Shown here: piece by piece, positions 54,896 to 62,261 of the stretch
Numbering within the stretch: position 1 is the stretch's first letter
How the letters are laid out: every line of letters starts with the position of its first letter
Origin: ZC4RG17 sp036380875
Lineage (GTDB): Bacteria; Actinomycetota; Acidimicrobiia; Spongiisociales; ZC4RG35
Assembly: GCA_036380875.1 (NCBI GenBank)
Contig: DASVDX010000091.1
Coordinates: 9,192-73,191, forward strand
Length of the DNA: 64,000 nt
Direction of reading: 5' to 3'
Position numbers and translations under genes: made by a program
Notes under the pieces: generated by a model
What the model was told of the DNA's origin: nothing
Database searches by the model: none
What the model saw: only the letters and a program-made list of their open reading frames with translations

Positions 54896-54903
54896 CGTCG
54901 CCG

Positions 54904-55356
54904 TCAGCCGGGTTCTGTCCCCTGACCGGCCGTGCCCAGGCGCTCGCTGCCTTCGGTGGGGCCGGGCGAGCCAGTCATCTCCCCGCGCTCTTCTGCTTCG
55001 AACAGAGCCAGGAAGTCCTCGCTCAGAGTCTCCTGCAAGCGCCTCAGTTCGACGTCCGACATCCGACCTCGGATCGCCTCGGCGACTATGCGGGCGTATC
55101 GAGCTGCCTCGGCGCTGCCCAGGTTCGCTCGGTCGCCGATGTCGGTGAAGAACTCCTTCACCGTGCCTGATTCGGAGGCCCGTTGGCTCGACCCGAGACA
55201 CTTCGACGGGACGTGCTGGCGAATGACCACCCAGGCGTCGGGCTCGAAGTGGTCGGCCATGGATCCTGTCACCGCCTGGGTGATGGGCACTGCTTCCTCG
55301 GCGCTTTCGAGATTGGCTTCTCGAGCAACGGCCTCCGCCAGATCGAAGGGACTCAT
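54904..55356 (-). CDS. DUF2267-like stress protein
   Basis: A 150-residue helical protein: EFFTDIGDRANLGSAEAARYARIVAEAI and MSDVELRRLQETLSEDFLALFE match the two-helix repeat of DUF2267. The N-terminal half repeats the pattern less well. The tail is Gly/Pro/Glu-rich. It follows the 127-residue gene with seven bases between, so the two share the promoter at 55772-55797. Role unknown. Confidence 0.65.
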   Translation of the reverse strand: MSPFDLAEAVAREANLESAEEAVPITQAVTGSMADHFEPDAWVVIRQHVPSKCLGSSQRASESGTVKEFFTDIGDRANLGSAEAARYARIVAEAIRGRMSDVELRRLQETLSEDFLALFEAEERGEMTGSPGPTEGSERLGTAGQGTEPG

Positions 55357-55363
55357 GTGGACC

Positions 55364-55747
55364 TCACAGTGGCTGGTCTTCGTCGGTGGCCGCCTCGACG
55401 GGTTCTCCCTGATGCGGATCGGCCGCCACGACCGGCCGATCGACGCCGGCACCCGCGGCGGCCCGCGTGAAGCCGTTGACTATCGACCGGAGCCGGGCCG
55501 CCCCGTCGTCATCGAGCCGGTCGATGTCGATGATGAACTCCCCGATCTCCTCCCCGGCGTCTCGGAACTCTATGCGACCGCTCTCCGTGTCACCGAGTCT
55601 CCACTCCCAGGTCATGTCGCCGACCTTCTCGATGTTCGGGCTCGGTTCCCCGTCCGTCGCCAAGATCGTCGTCGCCGCTTCCTCCCAACGGCGGGCGGCT
55701 TCCCGGGCGGGAAGCCCGATTCGCACTGGTCTCTCTCCCTGTGTCAT
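55364..55747 (-). CDS. Hypothetical stress protein, 127 residues
   Basis: ATG after CGGAGGAGAAC. An N-terminal helix (LPAREAARRWEEAATTIL) is followed by beta strands (MTWEWRLGDTESGRIEFRDAGEEIGEFIIDID) and a helix (LRSIVNGFTRAA). It looks like an incomplete helix-grip (SRPBCC-like) fold. No family recognised. It is the first gene of a two-gene unit with the DUF2267-like protein, under a near-consensus SigB promoter with a palindromic spacer. Confidence 0.6.
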   Translation of the reverse strand: MTQGERPVRIGLPAREAARRWEEAATTILATDGEPSPNIEKVGDMTWEWRLGDTESGRIEFRDAGEEIGEFIIDIDRLDDDGAARLRSIVNGFTRAAAGAGVDRPVVAADPHQGEPVEAATDEDQPL

Positions 55748-55771
55748 GTTCTCCTCCGTTCGAGGAGGCGG

Positions 55772-55797
55772 TACCACGACATTCGATGTCGTAAACC
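55772..55797 (-). promoter_or_regulatory. Near-consensus SigB/SigF promoter with a palindrome in its spacer
   Basis: On the minus strand GTTT (55797-55794), a 16-base spacer, TGGTAC (55777-55772), one mismatch from GGGTAC. The spacer is almost entirely a perfect inverted repeat (ACGACAT-TCG-ATGTCGT, 55777-55793), which could be a repressor or activator site acting on top of the sigma factor. Confidence 0.6.
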
Positions 55798-55869
55798 GGC
55801 GTTGCCCGTCGACGAATGGTTCGGTCGGCCCGGCGGCAATTACCTGAAACCGTCAGCAGCGGTGGGAAA

Positions 55870-57333
55870 ATGGGCCGTCACATGGTGACGGTCAATCGGA
55901 CCCCTCACATCCTCCTTCCCGATTCATCCCGGGTCCTCGCCCTGCCGTTCTTCCCCGGTGAAACGAATTTCGGCGGGGACCGCTCGCGGGTCGACCTCAT
56001 CATCGAACGGATCCAGGCCCTGACCGACGACGAGGTCCGCCGCGAAGTCGATCGGGTGACCGAGTCGTTCACCGGCCGTCACCGCGACCTCGAAGCGACC
56101 TGGGAGCGTCACGCCGAGCGCGCCGCCGGTATGGCGCCCGCAGTCGACGAGCTCAGCCCTGAGCGGCGGAAGCTGGTGGGGATGGCCTTCACGCAGGAGT
56201 TCGCCTTCGAGTCGACGGCGGTGTGCAACCCGTCGATCGCCTCCCTCGGCGACGAGGCGCCCGATGGCAGCCAAGAGTTCGTGATGACGACCCGGTCGAT
56301 CGGCGAAGGGCATCTGTCGTCGATCGCCTTCCGTACCGGGCGTGTCTCGGCGGATGGAAAGGTCGAGCTAGACGACGTATCCCGCTGGGCGCAGCACGGC
56401 ACGCGCCGTTCCGGCCGATTCGACTCGTCGATCTTCCGTCACCGTCTGCGGGAGATGCGTGTCGACAACGACTTCTCCAACCGGGTGCTCGACGAACTCG
56501 GACCGGAGTTCACGCTGGAGGATCTCGAAATCGCCCTCGCCAGGTTGGCCGAGTCCGATGTCCCGGCAGCTCTCCGTTTCGAGACCGAACGCGCCATGCA
56601 CTGGCTGGCGGCTTCGAATTACGAGGTGCAGTTCGACGACATCCCGATGTCGGAGCGAGTCCTCTCCCCTGCTGCACCGATCGAGAGCCGGGGCATGGAG
56701 GATGCCCGCCTGGTCCGTTTCGTGGACGATGACGGCTCGGAGCGCTACTACGCCACCTACACCGCCTACGACGGGTTCGAGGCGCTTCCGCAGCTGATCG
56801 AGACCACCGACTTCCGATCCTTCAAGGTCGCCACCCTCACTGGTGCGTGCGCCCGCTCCAAGGGCATTGCCCTGTTCCCCCGCAAGATCCAGGGCGATTA
56901 CGTCGCCCTGGCCCGTACGGACAACGAGAGCACGTTCGTCATGCGGTCGGACCACGTGCGTCGCTGGGAAGTAGCCGAGTTGGTGCTGCGCCCGAGCGAG
57001 CCCTGGGAGCTGATCCAGGCGGGCAATTCGGGCTCACCGCTGGAGACGCCCGATGGGTGGCTCGTGATCACGCACGGCGTGGGTCCGATGCGCGAGTACG
57101 TGTTGTCGGCAGTGCTGCTCGATCTCGAGGAACCAACGAAACTCGTCGCCAGGATGCGGGAGCCGCTGCTCGTGCCCGAACCGTCCGAGCGCAACGGCTA
57201 CGTGCCCAACGTCGTTTACTCGTGCGGCGCTCTTCTCCACGGCGATGTCCTCGTCGTTCCCTACGGATTCGGCGACTACGGGATCCGCATCGCCACCATG
57301 TCGGTCTCGGAGGTCCTCGACGCGATGGACTGA
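55870..57333 (+). CDS. Glycoside hydrolase family 130 protein (probable phosphorylase)
   Basis: About 487 residues. The five-bladed beta-propeller of the GH130/DUF377 family is recognisable in VCNPSIASLGD, SRGMEDARLVRFVDDDG (the EDARL motif that binds sugar), ACARSKGIALFPRKI, and IQAGNSGSPLETPDGWLVITHGVG. GH130 enzymes phosphorolyse beta-mannosides, giving mannose 1-phosphate, or hydrolyse them. The N-terminal 130 residues are a helical extension seen in the longer subgroup. The start is uncertain between ATG 55870 and ATG 55882. It faces DUF488 convergently. Confidence 0.85.
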   Translation: MGRHMVTVNRTPHILLPDSSRVLALPFFPGETNFGGDRSRVDLIIERIQALTDDEVRREVDRVTESFTGRHRDLEATWERHAERAAGMAPAVDELSPERRKLVGMAFTQEFAFESTAVCNPSIASLGDEAPDGSQEFVMTTRSIGEGHLSSIAFRTGRVSADGKVELDDVSRWAQHGTRRSGRFDSSIFRHRLREMRVDNDFSNRVLDELGPEFTLEDLEIALARLAESDVPAALRFETERAMHWLAASNYEVQFDDIPMSERVLSPAAPIESRGMEDARLVRFVDDDGSERYYATYTAYDGFEALPQLIETTDFRSFKVATLTGACARSKGIALFPRKIQGDYVALARTDNESTFVMRSDHVRRWEVAELVLRPSEPWELIQAGNSGSPLETPDGWLVITHGVGPMREYVLSAVLLDLEEPTKLVARMREPLLVPEPSERNGYVPNVVYSCGALLHGDVLVVPYGFGDYGIRIATMSVSEVLDAMD

Positions 57334-57341
57334 CCTCCGGG

Positions 57342-57358
57342 TCAGATCAGCGATCTGA
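57342..57358. terminator. Small hairpin between GH130 and DUF488 genes
   Basis: TCAGATC-AGC-GATCTGA is a perfect 7-base inverted repeat between the two convergent genes and includes the DUF488 stop codon. It is weak and without a T-run, so termination is only possible. Confidence 0.35.
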
Positions 57359-57689
57359 GGTATTCGGCCAGTACCGCGGCGTGAGAGTGCTCGACGTCGC
57401 GGGTGGCAGTCACGAGCGTCAGGGTCCCATCGACCTCGAGCAGCGACTCGATCCCCTTGTTCGCCTCGAGCTCTCTCCTGTAGGCCTCGACGAACTCGTC
57501 GAACAGTTCCGCTCGATGACGGTATCGCTGGCGTAGCTCTCTGGATGGGGCGACATCGGGTCGCCAGGAGTCGTCGGGCCATTCCTCGCGCCGGACTCCT
57601 CTCGGCCAGATCCCGTCGACGAGGATGCGCACCCCGTCGGACGCTTCAGCCGGCTCGTACAGCCGCTTCACCTTCACCGAGGTGGGCAT
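57342..57689 (-). CDS. DUF488 family protein
   Basis: A 115-residue protein: RILVDGIWPRGVRREEW (about residues 22-38) and FVEAYRRELEANKG, with LTLVTATRDVEHSHAAVLAEYL at the end, match DUF488. The family is small and soluble; the function is unknown. It lies nine bases after the GT4 gene on the same strand and probably belongs to that operon. Confidence 0.85.
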   Translation of the reverse strand: MPTSVKVKRLYEPAEASDGVRILVDGIWPRGVRREEWPDDSWRPDVAPSRELRQRYRHRAELFDEFVEAYRRELEANKGIESLLEVDGTLTLVTATRDVEHSHAAVLAEYLRSLI

Positions 57690-57698
57690 GGTCCGAAT

Positions 57699-58751
57699 CT
57701 ACCTGCGGCGATCGGCGGGAAAGTCGTCGATGGCTCGGCGGTAGGCGTCGACGTAGCCCTGGGCCATGACTCGATACGAGAAGCGTCGCTCCGCCACCTC
57801 CCGGCACGCCTTCCGGTCCAAGCCGAAGACCCGTTCGACCGCACGCACTCCCTCGTCCACGTCTTCGACCACGAACCCGGTGATGCCCTCGTCGATGAGT
57901 TCGGGCATCGCCCCCCGATTCCAAGCCACCACCGGTGTCCCCACCGCCAGGCTCTCCACCACGACCAACCCGAACGGCTCGTCCCAGCGGAGCGGCATCA
58001 ACAGGGCGGCGGACTCCCCGACCAGGGAGGCGACCTCTTCTCGAGTCACCGGCCCGGCGAATTCGATCCCGCCCCCGAGCTTCGACTCGACCTCTTCACG
58101 GAAGTAGGCGTCGTATTGGGGCTCTATCCCGCCGACCAGGAGCAGATCTCGGCCCGTCCTCCGCGCCACCGCGACGGCAAGGTCGGGAGCCTTCTCGGGA
58201 GCCATCCGTCCGACGAAGATCAAACGGTCGCCACCCGGCCCCATAGGAAAGTCTTCCGTCCTGATCCCATTGTTGACGGTTGCGATGTAGTTGAGCTCGG
58301 GCAGGAAGCCTCGTTCGGAGTCCGAGAGCGAGACGAAAGGCTCCTGGCGGAAAGCGCGCAGCATGACGTGATGGGGCTGGTGCCACGCCGATCCGTGGAG
58401 CGTGGAGACGAGCGGCATCGGAACCAGCGGGGCAAAGCCGAGAGCGTGGACATGGAGGTGGGAGTGGAGTACGTCCAGGTCGGAGCGAACGGCGTCTTGG
58501 ACGGCCATCGCCACATGCCACTCCTCCCACACCCGGGCGTCCGGCAGGCTGTCGGGGGGAGCATCGGACAACGGAGCGGGCACCGTCGCCCGCAGCTGCC
58601 CCGACGTGGTCGACCCCTCCGGGGCATAGACGACCACTTCGTGACCCAACTCGACGAGCCCCTCGGTCAGATCGTGGCATACGCGCTCCCACGGCCCGTA
58701 TCCGCCCGGCGGTAAGGGATGGGAGATGGGAGCGAGCATGCCGACCCGCAT
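57699..58751 (-). CDS. Glycosyltransferase family 4 protein
   Basis: A 350-residue GT-B fold enzyme. MRVGMLAPISHPLPPGGYGPWERV at the start (split at PISH) with the glycine-rich acceptor loop, VLHSHLHVHALGF, then RLIFVGRMAPEKAPDLAVAVA, and the EX7E donor motif in EPFGLVVVESLAVGTPVV. It transfers a sugar from a nucleotide donor. The start was placed at ATG 58751, one base after the upstream stop. It forms an operon with the alpha/alpha-barrel protein and DUF488. Confidence 0.88.
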   Translation of the reverse strand: MRVGMLAPISHPLPPGGYGPWERVCHDLTEGLVELGHEVVVYAPEGSTTSGQLRATVPAPLSDAPPDSLPDARVWEEWHVAMAVQDAVRSDLDVLHSHLHVHALGFAPLVPMPLVSTLHGSAWHQPHHVMLRAFRQEPFVSLSDSERGFLPELNYIATVNNGIRTEDFPMGPGGDRLIFVGRMAPEKAPDLAVAVARRTGRDLLLVGGIEPQYDAYFREEVESKLGGGIEFAGPVTREEVASLVGESAALLMPLRWDEPFGLVVVESLAVGTPVVAWNRGAMPELIDEGITGFVVEDVDEGVRAVERVFGLDRKACREVAERRFSYRVMAQGYVDAYRRAIDDFPADRRR

Positions 58752-58752
58752 G

Positions 58753-59745
58753 TCAGGTGGAGACCGCCGACCTCCGCCGGGAGAGCCGAGCCCCGACCGC
58801 CTGAGCCGCCAGGGCGGCAAGGGTGGACTCGGCGCCGCAGTTGAGATTCACGCCGTCGGGCTCCAAGCCGTCGTAGCCGGCGCCAGTCTCCGGGTCGTAG
58901 AGCGCGACACCGACGTCGTTGCGACCGTGGAACCAGTCGACCGCCGCCTGGGCGCGCTCGACCCATTCCGAGTCGCCGGTGAGCGCGGCGGCCGTCTCGC
59001 ACGCCTCGGCCATCGCCCATGCTTCGATAGGTTGCTGATCGAACGCCGGTCCGGTCTCACCCGGCCCGCGACCGGTCGTTGGAGTGAAGCTGAAGTGGTC
59101 CCCTCGCCACTCCACTGCCACCAGCCAGTCGAGGAGTTCGAGACCGACGGTGCGGAGGATGAGGTCGTCGGTCGCCTCGCCCACCAGCATCATCGCCTGG
59201 GGGATGCGGGCGTTGTCGTAGGTGAGCCTCTGCTCGGGCCACATCCATGCGCCAGGTTGCACAGGCGGAAGGCTCCGGCTGAGAAGTGCCACCCCCCTCC
59301 GTGCCGCCTCGCCGGCCTCAGGGGAGTCGAGTGCGGCGACGGCCCCCAACAGCGAGTAGGCGATAGCCCGGGGGGCGATCAACTTGCGCTGCAGGCCACT
59401 GTCGAACTTCGGGAGCAGGTCAGCGGGCAGGCGGCCATGTCGGGCGGCGACGCCGAGGCCCCAGATCGCCCTGCCGTGGCAGTCCTCCGACCCGAGCGCG
59501 TCGGTCCACTCGCCGTCGGCCGACATGCGGTTCCTCCACCCGCGGGGTGTCCAACCGGCGTCGACGAAATCCAGGCAGCGCCGGAAGATGTCGGCGGCGT
59601 CCGGGGCTCCCTCCCCGGCCGTGATCACCAGGGCCCGGGCGTTGTCGTCGGTGCAATAACCGTGCTCCACACGAGGCTCGCGAAGGAGGGCGTGCTCGAA
59701 GAGACCATGCGGCCCCATGAGGTGTCGAAGGTGTGTCAGGTTCAT
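58753..59745 (-). CDS. Alpha/alpha-toroid protein associated with glycosyltransferases
   Basis: A 330-residue helical protein. LREPRVEHGYCTDDNARALVI (about residues 21-41), CHGRAIWGLGVAARHG, RLTYDNARIPQAMMLVG and PIEAWAMAEACETAAALTG show the repeating helix pairs of a six-hairpin glycosidase-like fold. Similar domains are fused to, or encoded next to, glycosyltransferases and GH130 proteins in other bacteria. The acidic residues of a catalytic pair cannot be assigned from sequence alone. Confidence 0.65.
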   Translation of the reverse strand: MNLTHLRHLMGPHGLFEHALLREPRVEHGYCTDDNARALVITAGEGAPDAADIFRRCLDFVDAGWTPRGWRNRMSADGEWTDALGSEDCHGRAIWGLGVAARHGRLPADLLPKFDSGLQRKLIAPRAIAYSLLGAVAALDSPEAGEAARRGVALLSRSLPPVQPGAWMWPEQRLTYDNARIPQAMMLVGEATDDLILRTVGLELLDWLVAVEWRGDHFSFTPTTGRGPGETGPAFDQQPIEAWAMAEACETAAALTGDSEWVERAQAAVDWFHGRNDVGVALYDPETGAGYDGLEPDGVNLNCGAESTLAALAAQAVGARLSRRRSAVST

Positions 59746-59794
59746 CTCCGGTCACGAGGGTAACCACATCCCGCGCCCATCCTCGGGGCAGCCG

Positions 59795-59819
59795 GTTTCG
59801 ACCATCCACCCCGGGGTAG
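59795..59819 (+). promoter_or_regulatory. SigB/SigF-type promoter for the nucleotidyltransferase operon
   Basis: GTTT at 59795-59798, a 15-base spacer, GGGTAG at 59814-59819. The ATG at 59848 is 29 bases downstream. Confidence 0.82.
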
Positions 59820-59847
59820 GCCTCGAGCTCACGAGAGATCGGTGCTC

Positions 59848-60495
59848 ATGGGAGAGGAACTGGAGAGAGGAGCCGCGGATGAGGCGGAACGCCTGCTGCG
59901 TGACTCCAACGGGTTCGTGGAGATCCTGGACCGGGTCACGAAGGCCATGGCGGACTCGGGCGTCCCCTATCTGTTCATCGGCGGACTCGCCTCCGCCGTC
60001 CTGGGCCGGTACCGCCACACCGTCGACATCGACATCCTCGTCCACCCGAATCGAGCCCGGGAGACCCTCGACTCTCTGCAGCGGGCAGGCTTCGAGACGG
60101 AGGAGACCTTCCCGCATTGGCTGTTCAAGGCACGCAGCGACGGCTGGCTGGTCGACGTCCTCTTCCGGTCCGAAGGGGACATCTACCTCGATCCGGAGAT
60201 GATCGATCACAGCGTCACTGGCGAGTATGAAGGCCGAACGATCCAGGTGGTGGGACCCGAGGATCTCGTCGTGATGAAGGCTCTGGCCCACGCTGAAGAG
60301 ACGCCCCGCCACTGGTTCGATTCCCTCGGCATCCTGGGCAACTGCGAAATCGACTGGGAGTACCTGCTGCATCGAGCACGCAGGGGCCCGGCACGCGTCC
60401 TGAGCCTGCTGGCTTACGCAGTCAGCAAGGGCCTATCTGTCCCCGGGTCGATCCTCGAGGACCTGCTCCGTCTCACCGACCCGCCGCGACGATGA
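59848..60495 (+). CDS. Minimal nucleotidyltransferase-fold protein
   Basis: A 215-residue protein. The core LFIGGLASAVLGRYRHTVDIDILV (about residues 44-67, GG then TxDxD) is the nucleotidyltransferase active-site pattern, with the third strand in WLVDVLF. The C-terminal half is helical. Families with this look include toxin-like AMPylating proteins and tRNA-like NTases. There is no clear antitoxin partner. It overlaps the BON gene by four bases (ATGA). It is driven by an exact SigB promoter. Confidence 0.7.
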   Translation: MGEELERGAADEAERLLRDSNGFVEILDRVTKAMADSGVPYLFIGGLASAVLGRYRHTVDIDILVHPNRARETLDSLQRAGFETEETFPHWLFKARSDGWLVDVLFRSEGDIYLDPEMIDHSVTGEYEGRTIQVVGPEDLVVMKALAHAEETPRHWFDSLGILGNCEIDWEYLLHRARRGPARVLSLLAYAVSKGLSVPGSILEDLLRLTDPPRR

Positions 60496-60743
60496 CCGAT
60501 GAGCCCGAGTACGTCGAGCATCGGTTGATCAAAGCTTTCGCCCAGGACCCCGACCTCGGTGAACTCGAAGTCGAGGTGACGGTGGAAGGCCTGGTCATCC
60601 ATCTCACCGGCAAGGTGGCAACGGAAAGCCACAGGCGACGGATGCGGGAACTCACCCAGGAGCAGTTCCCCGGCCACGAGATCGTCGACGATACCGAAGC
60701 GGTCGAAATGCCTCCCCCACCGAGTGACGGTGAGAACCGGTGA
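60492..60743 (+). CDS. BON-domain protein, cytoplasmic
   Basis: An 83-residue protein with one BON domain: RLIKAFAQDPDLGELEVEVTVEGLVIHLTGKV, then RRRMRELTQEQFPGHEIVDD (motif split at VIHLTG and FPGHEI). No signal peptide, so unlike most BON proteins it stays inside the cell. BON domains bind phospholipid or act as small interaction modules. It lies between the nucleotidyltransferase and phosphoesterase genes with four-base overlaps on both sides. Confidence 0.75.
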   Translation: MTDEPEYVEHRLIKAFAQDPDLGELEVEVTVEGLVIHLTGKVATESHRRRMRELTQEQFPGHEIVDDTEAVEMPPPPSDGENR

Positions 60744-61468
60744 TTCGCATCGCCGCAATCGGCGACATCCATCTCGGGACTGAGAGCCGGGGAAGATATG
60801 CACCTGCCCTCGTCGACCTGCACGAACGGGCGGACCTGTTCCTGCTCGCCGGCGATCTCACGCATGTCGGATCACCCGAAGAAGCGGAAGTGGTGGCCGG
60901 GGAACTGGCGTCGGTCGACGTACCGGTGATCGCCGTGCTCGGCAACCACGACTACCACTCGGACCACTCGGACACTGTCGTCGAGATCCTCTCCCAGGTC
61001 GGGATCACGGTTCTCGAAGGGTCGACCGCGACGGTCGAAACGCCGGGAGGAACCGTCGGTGTCGCCGGCACGAAGGGCTTCGGAGGCGGCTTCCCGCCGG
61101 CCATGGCGTCGTGCTTCGGCGAGCCGGAGATGAAAGCGTTCGTACGCACCGGCGAGGCGCTGGCGCAGTCTCTCCGAGATTCGTTGGAGGAACTGGACAC
61201 CGACATTCGGGTGGCGTTGACCCACTATTCACCCTCTCGGGACACACTGGAGGGCGAACGCCCCGAGATCCACGCTTTCCTGGGCAGCGTGGCCCTCGCC
61301 GAAGCGGTCGACGCGGGAGGCGCCATCGTGGCGATCCACGGCCACGCCCACGTGGGCTCACCGTCGGGGGAAACCCCCGGAGGGACCCCGGTCCGAAACG
61401 TCGCTATGCCCCTTCTGAAGCAGGCCTATGCCGTCTTCGAGATCGACGGCGATCGCTTGGTCGGGTGA
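60740..61468 (+). CDS. Calcineurin-type metallophosphoesterase
   Basis: A 242-residue enzyme. The metal motifs are in order: GDIHLG (about 8-13), AGDLTHVG (about 37-44), LGNHDYHS (about 66-73), ALTHYSP (about 150-156) and HGHAHVG (about 200-206). The GTG start overlaps the BON stop (GTGA). It hydrolyses phosphoesters of an unknown substrate. Together with the nucleotidyltransferase it may form a synthesise-and-remove pair acting on a protein or nucleotide (inference). Confidence 0.85.
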   Translation: MIRIAAIGDIHLGTESRGRYAPALVDLHERADLFLLAGDLTHVGSPEEAEVVAGELASVDVPVIAVLGNHDYHSDHSDTVVEILSQVGITVLEGSTATVETPGGTVGVAGTKGFGGGFPPAMASCFGEPEMKAFVRTGEALAQSLRDSLEELDTDIRVALTHYSPSRDTLEGERPEIHAFLGSVALAEAVDAGGAIVAIHGHAHVGSPSGETPGGTPVRNVAMPLLKQAYAVFEIDGDRLVG

Positions 61469-61470
61469 CG

Positions 61471-61782
61471 TCAACGGGATCGTTTGCGCCCCAAGAGCCA
61501 TCCCGCCACGAAGGCGCCGACACCGAGACCCACCGGGTTCATCCATGCCATCTCGCGCAGCCGAGTGAGAAGATCGCGCCCCCACGCCTCCATCTGACCC
61601 ATCGGGTCCTGACGCCAGGCGGAGGTTGCGTCGTAGAGCCGGTCGGCCGCCATCTGGCGGAGGCGACCCGGCTGCAGGCGTCGCTCGATCTCGGAGATCG
61701 TTTCGGCGATATCACGTCTCCGACCTTCGATGGAGGCGCGTAGGTCGTCGACCCGGGGACCGCCGTTGTTCGTCTCGTTCAT
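61471..61782 (-). CDS. DUF3618 membrane-associated stress protein
   Basis: A 103-residue protein. LRASIEGRRRDIAETISEIERRL (about residues 14-36) is the DUF3618 helix. A second amphipathic helix and then a C-terminal membrane helix (NPVGLGVGAFVAGWLLGRKRSR) follow. The family is common in stress islands with YqjD-like proteins that bind membranes or ribosomes. It overlaps the preceding small gene by four bases. The promoter lies at 61985-62009. Confidence 0.8.
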   Translation of the reverse strand: MNETNNGGPRVDDLRASIEGRRRDIAETISEIERRLQPGRLRQMAADRLYDATSAWRQDPMGQMEAWGRDLLTRLREMAWMNPVGLGVGAFVAGWLLGRKRSR

Positions 61783-61931
61783 GCGGCTCGCCTCATCGTC
61801 CGGCGGCCGAGGAGGAGGCCGGCGAATAGGCAGGCGAAGACGAAGGGCAGCGGGTTCTGCCCGATCCACTGGCGTGCCCTGAGCTTGCCGTTGCCCGATT
61901 TCGTCTGCGGGGCGGTGGCGTACGTCGTCAT
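61779..61931 (-). CDS. Small single-span membrane protein, 50 residues
   Basis: ATG at 61931, seven bases after AGGAGG. MTTYATAPQTKSGNGKL is followed by a membrane helix (LPFVFACLFAGLLLG) and a basic tail (RRTMRRAA). An ATG two codons upstream is too close to the ribosome site. It is the first gene of a two-gene unit with the DUF3618 protein, from an exact SigB promoter. It resembles the short YqjK/YqjD-associated peptides but has no firm family. Confidence 0.7.
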   Translation of the reverse strand: MTTYATAPQTKSGNGKLRARQWIGQNPLPFVFACLFAGLLLGRRTMRRAA

Positions 61932-61984
61932 TTGCATGTCCTCCTGGCGCTCACGAGGCGGACCTGCCTCTCGGTGCCTCGGTG

Positions 61985-62009
61985 CTACCCCTCGTGACAG
62001 GTTCGAAAC
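61985..62009 (-). promoter_or_regulatory. SigB/SigF-type promoter for the DUF3618 pair
   Basis: On the minus strand GTTT (62009-62006), a 15-base spacer, GGGTAG (61990-61985). Back to back with 62020-62044. Confidence 0.82.
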
Positions 62010-62019
62010 CGAACGAGAC

Positions 62020-62044
62020 GTTTGAGCCTCGTCCACAGGGGTAA
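62020..62044 (+). promoter_or_regulatory. SigB/SigF-type promoter for the small membrane protein / STAS pair
   Basis: GTTT at 62020-62023, a 15-base spacer, GGGTAA at 62039-62044. The ribosome site AGGAGG (62061-62066) and a TTG start follow. Confidence 0.8.
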
Positions 62045-62071
62045 GCGCAAACCCCGAGTCAGGAGGCCTCC

Positions 62072-62260
62072 TTGGAGTACGAGCGAGCACTTCCCATCGA
62101 CGCCATAGCCGCAGCCGTCCTCGGTGCTCTCGTCGGTGCCCTCTTCGTGCTCTTCCAAGGCGAAGGAGACGTCGTCGTCGCAGCCGCGACGGGCGGGAGT
62201 ATCTTCGGGGTTCTGGGCCTCTTCCGCTGGCTCAACCGCTTGGAGAAGCGACGGTCGTGA
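62072..62260 (+). CDS. Small membrane protein, 62 residues
   Basis: TTG start five bases after AGGAGG. The product has two predicted hydrophobic helices (AIAAAVLGALVGALFVLF and VVVAAATGGSIFGVLGLFRWL) and a basic end (LEKRRS). It is the first gene of a unit with the STAS gene two bases downstream, so the two are translationally linked. Role unknown. Confidence 0.7.
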   Translation: MEYERALPIDAIAAAVLGALVGALFVLFQGEGDVVVAAATGGSIFGVLGLFRWLNRLEKRRS

Positions 62261-62261
62261 A

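Noticed and set aside
59848..60743. Nucleotidyltransferase and BON gene as a toxin-antitoxin pair
   Set aside because: The small partner is a BON domain, not an antitoxin of the MNT/AbiEi type, and the operon continues with a phosphoesterase under a stress promoter.
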